Positions 44,653 to 49,748 of a stretch of DNA of 49,748 nucleotides are shown here, piece by piece (position 1 is the first letter of the stretch; each line of letters opens with the position of its first letter). The DNA lies in contig JADHSF010000007.1 of NCBI GenBank assembly GCA_016777005.1, forward strand, positions 1 to 49,748, written 5' to 3'. The notes beneath the pieces were generated by a model. The model was not told the DNA's origin, made no database searches, and saw only the letters and a list, made by a program, of their open reading frames with translations. This DNA comes from SAR86 cluster bacterium. GTDB taxonomy: Bacteria; Pseudomonadota; Gammaproteobacteria; Magnimaribacterales; Magnimaribacteraceae. The position numbers were made by a program, and so were the translations under genes.

Positions 44653-44723
44653 TAAAATAAAATGTTACTTAAAAATTATTTAAAGTCTCTATTAATCTCT
44701 AATTCTTTAGGTATCATTAAGGC

Positions 44724-45137
44724 ATGGAAAATGCCGAAAAATTCTTTGAAACTTATTGCGATTTTGTAACAAAAGTTACAAGCGATCCAAGCCTCAAAAT
44801 AGAAGATTTAAAAAAATCTCTAGATAATATTCAAGAAAATTCTGATATTGATACACCTAGATTGCTGACAGCTGCCCTGGGTCTAGGTAGCGAGACTGGA
44901 GAATTTGTAGAAATAGTGAAGAAAATGATTTTGCAAGGAAAGCCAGCAGATGAGGATAATATTTTTCATATGAAAAGAGAGCTTGGAGATGTCATGTGGT
45001 ATTGGGTAACTGCTTGCATGGCTTTAGGGCTTAACCCTGTTGAGGTAATTACTGAGAACCAGAAAAAACTGGAAGCAAGGTATGGCGAACAATTTACCAT
45101 AGACCAAAGTGAAGTCAGAGTAAAAGGAGACCTCTAA
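44724..45137 (+). CDS. MazG-like nucleotide pyrophosphohydrolase
   Basis: A 137-residue all-alpha NTP pyrophosphohydrolase with the MazG metal-site pattern: GSETGEFVEIVKKMI and KRELGDVMWYWVTACMALGL, i.e. E-x2-E-x3 and E-x2-D groups. The single-domain form resembles phage/cyanophage MazG-like proteins rather than the two-domain cellular MazG. A role in clearing abnormal or alarmone nucleotides is possible. ATG is preceded by TAAGG. Its stop directly abuts that of the 5-aminolevulinate synthase gene (0 bp). Confidence 0.88.
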   Translation: MENAEKFFETYCDFVTKVTSDPSLKIEDLKKSLDNIQENSDIDTPRLLTAALGLGSETGEFVEIVKKMILQGKPADEDNIFHMKRELGDVMWYWVTACMALGLNPVEVITENQKKLEARYGEQFTIDQSEVRVKGDL

Positions 45138-46388
45138 CTAATAAATTCTTGAAAGGGCAGGCTTCTCTTGTCCAATAGTGTCAGATCTTCTCAAATCCAT
45201 TGTATTCCAAACATCATCTAAAGCATTTAAGAAGTTATTTATATCATTAGCTTCGTGACGCGGCGTAATGGTAACTCTAAACCTTTCATCGCCTTTTGGT
45301 ACTGTAGGAAAGAAAATAGGCTGTATATAGATCCCGTGCCTCTCAAGCAGTAAATTAGCTGCTTCCTTACATAGCCTCGGGTCATAAAGATGGATAGGAA
45401 TAATGTGACTATCGTTTTCAAGAAACGGTATTTGAAGGTCTCTTAGACCTTTTCTTATACGGTCCGAGTTTACTCTTATATTTTCTCTCAAGTCTTCAGA
45501 TTCCATTGCTACCTTGATACTAGTTATGGATGCAGCTGCTACGGAAGGATTCATGGAAGATGTAAAGATAAAACCAGGTGCAAAACTTCTGATGTAATCA
45601 ATAATATCTGCACTAGCGGCAACATATCCGCCCATTTGTCCAAAAGCTTTTGAAAGTGTTCCATTGATAATATCTATATCATCCTCTAGTCCTTTCTCTG
45701 CGGTTATGCCCCTTCCTTCCGGTCCATAAAGCCCAACAGAATGAACTTCATCTAAATAAGTGAGAGCACTATATTTCTTCGCTATCTCAATAATTTTTTG
45801 TAACGGAGATCGTAATCCTTCCATTGAATATAAAGATTCGAAAACAATAATTTTTGGAGAATTGGCATTTGCATTATTTATAAGTTCTTCTAGATGCTCA
45901 GTATCGTTATGTCTAAAAACATGACATTCAACATTTGCATTCTTAATTCCCTGAATCAGCGATGCATGGTTTAGTTCATCAGAAAAAATTTCTACGCCCT
46001 CTAGGTTCTTACAAAGAGTCCATAAAGTGGACTGATTAGCAGTATATGCTGAAGGAAAAAGTAACGCTGATTCTTTATTGTGAAGATCTGCCAATAGGTT
46101 TTCGAGATCTTCATGATAAGTTGAAGTACCAGAAATATTTCTAGTTCCACCTGATCCTGTGCCAAGTTCGTTAATAACTTCAATAGAGGTTTTGGTTACT
46201 TCAGGGTGTTGGCTCAGATTTAAATAATCATTGCTACACCAGACTTCAACTTCTCTTTCTTGCCCTTCAAAGCGCTCAGTTGCTTTGGGGAAACTAGATT
46301 TGTTTCTATTTATGGCTCGAAATTTTCTATAAAGGCCTTGTGATTTGAGTGAAACCAGTTCGTCCGAGAAGAATTTTTTATAGTTCAT
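45138..46388 (-). CDS. hemA: 5-aminolevulinate synthase (ALAS, Shemin pathway)
   Basis: A 416-residue alpha-oxoamine synthase. ALAS-specific stretches are [12 protein letters not shown] (51-62), [11 protein letters not shown] (78-88), NHASLIQGI and the C-terminal [20 protein letters not shown]. The PLP lysine is Lys247 in [13 protein letters not shown], with Asp213 in DEVH. The usual Gly before Lys-Ala-Phe-Gly is Ser. It condenses glycine and succinyl-CoA. The C5 glutamyl-tRNA route is the norm in gammaproteobacteria, so this enzyme is notable. BioF or Kbl are less likely given these motifs. It is divergent from hemC. Confidence 0.95.
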   Translation of the reverse strand: MNYKKFFSDELVSLKSQGLYRKFRAINRNKSSFPKATERFEGQEREVEVWCSNDYLNLSQHPEVTKTSIEVINELGTGSGGTRNISGTSTYHEDLENLLADLHNKESALLFPSAYTANQSTLWTLCKNLEGVEIFSDELNHASLIQGIKNANVECHVFRHNDTEHLEELINNANANSPKIIVFESLYSMEGLRSPLQKIIEIAKKYSALTYLDEVHSVGLYGPEGRGITAEKGLEDDIDIINGTLSKAFGQMGGYVAASADIIDYIRSFAPGFIFTSSMNPSVAAASITSIKVAMESEDLRENIRVNSDRIRKGLRDLQIPFLENDSHIIPIHLYDPRLCKEAANLLLERHGIYIQPIFFPTVPKGDERFRVTITPRHEANDINNFLNALDDVWNTMDLRRSDTIGQEKPALSRIY

Positions 46389-46435
46389 GAATTAATTATT
46401 GATAAAAGTTAATATAATTAAGGTTGAAGCGGCGA

Positions 46436-46452
46436 GTATTGTAAAACAATAC
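46436..46452. repeat. perfect palindrome in the hemA/hemC divergent gap
   Basis: GTATTGT (46436-46442) and ACAATAC (46446-46452) form a 7-bp inverted repeat around AAA, with outer CG/CG pairs (46433-46434 and 46454-46455) extending it past one mismatch. It sits 48 bp from the hemA start and 47 bp from the hemC start. It may be an operator shared by both genes or a stem-loop in either leader. Confidence 0.45.
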
Positions 46453-46469
46453 CCGATTTTGTGTGTTCT

Positions 46470-46484
46470 TAAGAATTATTCTCA
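46470..46484 (+). promoter_or_regulatory. candidate Fur box upstream of hemC
   Basis: TAAGAATTATTCTCA matches the 7-1-7 Fur consensus TGANAATNATTNTCA at all defined positions but one. It ends 15 bp before the hemC start and would cover the promoter. Iron control of heme synthesis is a known Fur function. A palindrome of the same composition could occur by chance in such AT-rich DNA, so it stays a candidate. Confidence 0.45.
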
Positions 46485-46498
46485 TTTAGTTATAAAAA

Positions 46499-47998
46499 TT
46501 GAAAACCCTAAAAATAGTCTCAAGGAAAAGTCCTCTTGCAAGGATACAAGCTCTTCTTGTGGCTGATAAAATTTCTCAAACCTCTCCAGATATTCAAATT
46601 CAGCATTTATTTAAATCAACTCTGGGTGATACCGACTTAAATACACCTCTTAATAAGATGCAAGATATTGGTGTTTTTACAAATGATATAAGAGATGACC
46701 TTCTTTCTAAAGAAGCAGATATTGCTGTTCATTCATGGAAAGATCTTCCTGTAGAGCTAGCAGAAGGAACTGAAATAATCGGGACTCTAGAAAGAGCAGA
46801 CATGCGAGATATGATTTTCTTAAAAAAAGAGAGCATGCAAAAAAAAGATCTTGTTGTTTTAAGCTCCTCTCCAAGAAGAGAAAAAAACCTATCTAATTTC
46901 TTGCCAATTGCACTTCCTTTTCACGCTGACATTTCGTTTAAAGATGTTAGAGGCAATATCCATACTAGATTAAAAAAACTCATAGAAGGTGAAGAAGATG
47001 CGCTAGTTGTTGCGAAGGCAGCTATAGATAGATTCATTGGTAGTAAAAGTGATGAATTCAAGAATGAAAAGGAAGAATTATTAGAGATGGTCGAATCTTT
47101 AAACTGGATGGTGCTCCCTCTCTCACAAAATCCTTGTGCGGCTGCTCAAGGAGCATTAGCTATTGAAGCTAGGCAAAATGATGGGTCCGTGAAAGAGGTT
47201 ATTGCCAAAATCTCTAATCAAAATGACTTCAATGCAGTAGAGGTTGAGAGAAGCATATTAAAATCTTATGGGGGTGGCTGTCATCAGAAGATTGGAGTAA
47301 GTAATGAGTCTTTAAAAGGCGGCAATGTACTTACTGTCAAAGGAGAAACTGAAAATGGCAAAGAGATTTCGGAAAGATCTTTCAATACTGATGCTAATGA
47401 TGGATATTTCGACTCAGTAAATGTAGAAAACTTCTTTCCAAAAGATAGAAAGGAGCAACAATTTTTCAAGCGGGAGACCCTTTCTGGTGCAAATGAGCAC
47501 ATTAAAACCTTAAAAAATTATGGCATTTATGTAAGCAGATCAAATACTTTAGAGGATCCAGATTTAATCGATAAATCGAATATCATCTGGACAAGCGGTA
47601 TAGAAACTTGGAAGTCTTTGGCAAAAAAAGGGTATTGGGTGAATGGTTCTTCTGACAGTCTAGGAGAAGATAACTCCAAAGAAGAAAGTCCTTTTAAAAA
47701 AATAAGTTGGCTTAAAATTTCACACAAAGATAACTTGGATAATTCTAAAGAATTGCTTGCAACATATAAATTAACACCGCTAGATATTTCTAGTAGGCTG
47801 GATGAATGTGACTATTTTTACTGGATGAGTGCTAGCTCTTTCCAGCTGGCAACCAAACAATATCCTGAAATTATAAATAGAAATCATGCATGTGGTCTTG
47901 GTAAGACTTTTGATATTATTCAGGCCGTAGCGCCTAATACTTCTGTGTTTCTAAGTTATGAAAACTGGAAAGAAGAAATAAGTAAAAAGATAAAATAA
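46499..47998 (+). CDS. hemC: hydroxymethylbilane synthase with C-terminal HemD-like extension
   Basis: A 499-residue protein. Residues 1-315 are a divergent porphobilinogen deaminase: RKSPLARIQ (9-17), HSWKDLP (78-84, catalytic Asp82), SSSPRR (122-127), AAAQGALAIEAR, and the dipyrromethane-cofactor Cys261 in YGGGCHQKIG. The family norm is about 310 residues. The extra 160-185 residues, with LSYENWKEEI near the end, loosely resemble part of uroporphyrinogen-III synthase, as in hemCD fusions, but are short and may be degenerate. Start is TTG at 46499. hemB follows after 47 bp. Confidence 0.9.
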   Translation: MKTLKIVSRKSPLARIQALLVADKISQTSPDIQIQHLFKSTLGDTDLNTPLNKMQDIGVFTNDIRDDLLSKEADIAVHSWKDLPVELAEGTEIIGTLERADMRDMIFLKKESMQKKDLVVLSSSPRREKNLSNFLPIALPFHADISFKDVRGNIHTRLKKLIEGEEDALVVAKAAIDRFIGSKSDEFKNEKEELLEMVESLNWMVLPLSQNPCAAAQGALAIEARQNDGSVKEVIAKISNQNDFNAVEVERSILKSYGGGCHQKIGVSNESLKGGNVLTVKGETENGKEISERSFNTDANDGYFDSVNVENFFPKDRKEQQFFKRETLSGANEHIKTLKNYGIYVSRSNTLEDPDLIDKSNIIWTSGIETWKSLAKKGYWVNGSSDSLGEDNSKEESPFKKISWLKISHKDNLDNSKELLATYKLTPLDISSRLDECDYFYWMSASSFQLATKQYPEIINRNHACGLGKTFDIIQAVAPNTSVFLSYENWKEEISKKIK

Positions 47999-48018
47999 AA
48001 GACACCATTAGCGTAAGG

Positions 48019-48024
48019 TATAAT
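48019..48024 (+). promoter_or_regulatory. possible -10 element for hemB
   Basis: A perfect TATAAT lies in the 47-bp hemC-hemB gap, 21 bp before the hemB ATG. The bases at -35 distance are poor (TAAAAG). A run of nine or more T follows it without a preceding hairpin, so it is not a convincing terminator. It may be an internal promoter adding to transcription from hemC. Confidence 0.35.
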
Positions 48025-48045
48025 TAACTTTTTTTTTCAATAAGT

Positions 48046-49041
48046 ATGAACGCATCGAGAAAATTCCCTCAATCAAGATTAAGGCGCACTAGATTTACAT
48101 CTTCTATAAGAAACCTAGTTGCTGAGAACGACCTAACGGTTAATGACTTAATCCAACCAATATTTGTTAAAGAAGGCCTAGATGGTATTGAAGCCATTGA
48201 TTCATTGCCGGGTATTAATAGGTATGGACTCAATGCGCTAGATTTAGAAATAGAAAAAACTCAGAATAATAAAATTAATGCTGTAGCTATTTTTCCTGTG
48301 ATAGATCCTAGTAAAAAGGATGAGCAAGGGACAGAATCTTTAAATGAAGATAATCTGGTGTGCGAAGCGATAAAACAAATTAAAAAAAACTCGGATCTGG
48401 CTGTGATTGCTGATGTTGCGCTTGATCCTTACACGTCTCATGGTCACGACGGCTTGTTAGATGAATCAGGCTATGTAGATAATGACAGAAGTCTAACTAT
48501 TCTAACTGATCAGGCAATGACTCTGGCCAAAGCAGGGGCAGACATGGTTGCACCATCCGATATGATGGATGGAAGAATTGCTAGCATAAGAGATGCACTT
48601 GAAAATAACGGATTCTCTAATACCATCATTCTTTCCTATGCAGCAAAATATAGTTCTAAATTCTATGGACCTTTTAGAGATGCCGTTGGTTCTTCTTCAA
48701 ACTTGGGTGTAGGTAGCAAGGACACCTATCAAATGTCAGTAGCAAATATTGATGAAGCACTTCACGAGGTAAGGATGGATCTCGAGGAAGGTGCGGACAT
48801 AGTCATGGTGAAGCCTGGAATGCCTTATTTGGATGTCATAAAATCAGTGAAAGAAACTTTTAAAGTTCCTACATTTGCTTACCAAGTCAGCGGTGAGTAT
48901 GCAATGCTTAAAGCAGCAATTCAAAATGAATGGTTGGCTGAAGATGTATTAATTGAGTCACTATTAAGCTTCAAACGTGCAGGTGCAGATTGCGTTTTAA
49001 CCTATGCCGCCAATGAAGTAGCAGTGAAGCTAAACCAATAA
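48046..49041 (+). CDS. hemB: delta-aminolevulinic acid dehydratase (porphobilinogen synthase)
   Basis: A 331-residue PBGS. Schiff-base lysines are Lys201 (AAKYSSKFYGPF) and Lys256 (MVKPGMPYLD). The metal-site segment is DVALDPYTSHGHDG (123-136), with Asp/Ala in place of the zinc-binding cysteines of the E. coli enzyme, which is the magnesium-type arrangement seen in Pseudomonas and alphaproteobacteria. It joins two ALA molecules into porphobilinogen. ALA comes from the divergent hemA, and the product feeds HemC upstream. Confidence 0.96.
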   Translation: MNASRKFPQSRLRRTRFTSSIRNLVAENDLTVNDLIQPIFVKEGLDGIEAIDSLPGINRYGLNALDLEIEKTQNNKINAVAIFPVIDPSKKDEQGTESLNEDNLVCEAIKQIKKNSDLAVIADVALDPYTSHGHDGLLDESGYVDNDRSLTILTDQAMTLAKAGADMVAPSDMMDGRIASIRDALENNGFSNTIILSYAAKYSSKFYGPFRDAVGSSSNLGVGSKDTYQMSVANIDEALHEVRMDLEEGADIVMVKPGMPYLDVIKSVKETFKVPTFAYQVSGEYAMLKAAIQNEWLAEDVLIESLLSFKRAGADCVLTYAANEVAVKLNQ

Positions 49042-49047
49042 ACCACC

Positions 49048-49748
49048 TTGTCAAATACCAAATTTATAAATGCCCTGGAAAGAAAACCTCAGGCATGTCC
49101 ACCAGTCTGGCTCATGCGTCAAGCTGGAAGATACCATGATCATTATCAGAATCTGAAAAAAGACTATACCTTTGAAGAGCTTTGTAAAAAACCAAACCTT
49201 GCGGCAGAAACGGCCATGGGACCAATCAATGAATTTGATTTTGATGTAGCGATTCTTTTTAGTGATATCTTATTTCCGCTAGAGGCTCTTGGTATGGATC
49301 TGTCATATAATCCAGGGCCTCAGTTTGGTCTTCATCTTGATGAAGAAAATGCTGCTAACTTGCTCACAAACTCCAACCCAATAAGTTTTATGGATTTCCA
49401 AGGAGAAGCCATAGAGAGGACATTAGAAAGACTCCCTAGTGATAAATCACTAATAGGATTTGTTGGAGGACCTTGGACTTTGATTGCCTATGCTTGTCAT
49501 ATAGATAAAGAATTGAGAAATATATCTCTAAATAATTTTCAATTTGGTTTGTTGGATAATGTAATCCTGCCTCTTTTAAAAGATAACATTAAATTGCAAC
49601 TCGATGCTGGGGCAGAAATAGTAATGATTTTTGACTCTACAGCTCACCAATTAGCTGATGAAGATTTAATTCTGTACTTAGATAAAACATTTAATGCTTT
49701 AGCTAAAGATTTTCCTAACAAAGTAGGTTATTACGCTAAAGATGGCGT
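49048..49748 (+). CDS. hemE: uroporphyrinogen decarboxylase (3' partial)
   Basis: The frame runs open from a TTG at 49048 to the window end, 233 codons, about two thirds of the usual 350. It starts MSNTKFINALERKPQACPPVWLMRQAGRYHDHYQNL, shown here only by its key parts: PPVWLMRQAGRY, the substrate-anchoring arginines of HemE, and FSDILFPLEALG. It decarboxylates uroporphyrinogen III to coproporphyrinogen III. It begins 6 bp after the hemB stop, so hemC-hemB-hemE form one run. Confidence 0.95.
   Translation, partial: MSNTKFINALERKPQACPPVWLMRQAGRYHDHYQNLKKDYTFEELCKKPNLAAETAMGPINEFDFDVAILFSDILFPLEALGMDLSYNPGPQFGLHLDEENAANLLTNSNPISFMDFQGEAIERTLERLPSDKSLIGFVGGPWTLIAYACHIDKELRNISLNNFQFGLLDNVILPLLKDNIKLQLDAGAEIVMIFDSTAHQLADEDLILYLDKTFNALAKDFPNKVGYYAKDG

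Noticed and set aside
44724-45137. Prophage remnant suggested by the phage-like MazG protein
   Set aside because: No integrase, structural gene, attachment site or shift in gene style accompanies it.
45138-46388. Calling the PLP enzyme BioF or Kbl
   Set aside because: The [17 protein letters not shown] and [14 protein letters not shown] stretches and the heme gene neighbours fit ALA synthase better.
48024-48038. T-run after hemC as an intrinsic terminator
   Set aside because: No stable GC stem precedes the T-run, and hemB follows in the same direction.

Overview
The window is a dense, AT-rich stretch of bacterial chromosome holding 55 protein genes: 53 complete and one cut at each edge. I see no rRNA, tRNA, mobile element, prophage or CRISPR array, and no gap longer than about 230 bases. 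The gene set points to a gammaproteobacterium: RpoH (sigma-32), HspQ, ZapE, RppH, LipB/LipA, Lgt-ThyA-FolA, GcvTHP, a DUF3450/ExbB/ExbB/ExbD/TonB/TPR operon and argS-yggS-proC-yggT. Low GC, tiny intergenic gaps, many TTG starts and interlocked stop codons suggest a streamlined free-living, probably marine, lineage such as the SAR86 type. That assignment is inference.

Layout. 1-6.1 kb: a partial YczE-like membrane protein, a DUF1295 membrane protein, a GFA protein, zapE, a small monooxygenase, a ferredoxin reductase with hspQ, and an aspartate aminotransferase-like gene. 6.2-10.6 kb: the glycine cleavage operon gcvT-gcvH-gcvP. 10.6-12.6 kb: a HAD phosphatase, rppH and a TANGO2-like gene. 12.6-17.5 kb: TauE/SafE, a two-subunit sodium/solute symporter, then lgt-thyA-folA. 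17.5-22.8 kb (minus strand): the TonB energy-transduction operon. 22.9-28.9 kb: a PEMT/ICMT-like membrane protein abutting psd, then efp, argS, yggS, proC, yggT. 28.9-31.3 kb: a SAM-II-type riboswitch driving metX-metW-rdgB. 31.3-34.8 kb: rpoH-trmB, a quinone oxidoreductase and cysQ. 34.8-39.8 kb: a 55-residue small protein, a dienoyl-CoA isomerase-like crotonase, yaaA, an acyl-CoA dehydrogenase and the TRAP permease genes dctQM. 39.8-44.6 kb (minus strand): uvrD-dctP-lipB-lipA. 44.7-49.7 kb: a MazG-like pyrophosphohydrolase and a heme locus with 5-aminolevulinate synthase divergent from hemC-hemB-hemE.

How the genes connect. Lipoate synthesis (lipB, lipA) supplies the cofactor for GcvH. Glycine cleavage supplies one-carbon units for thyA/folA. 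The heme locus encodes ALA synthase, which uses glycine and succinyl-CoA (Shemin route) and is unusual for a gammaproteobacterium. It is joined with a HemC carrying a C-terminal HemD-like extension, a cysteine-free-type HemB, HemE, and a candidate Fur box in the hemC promoter.

Most notable: the SAM-II-like aptamer before metX with a readable alternative-pairing switch on the ribosome binding site; the ALA synthase/HemC-extension heme cluster; and the fact that all ten convergent gene pairs have 2 bp or less between stop codons, leaving no room for ordinary intergenic terminators.
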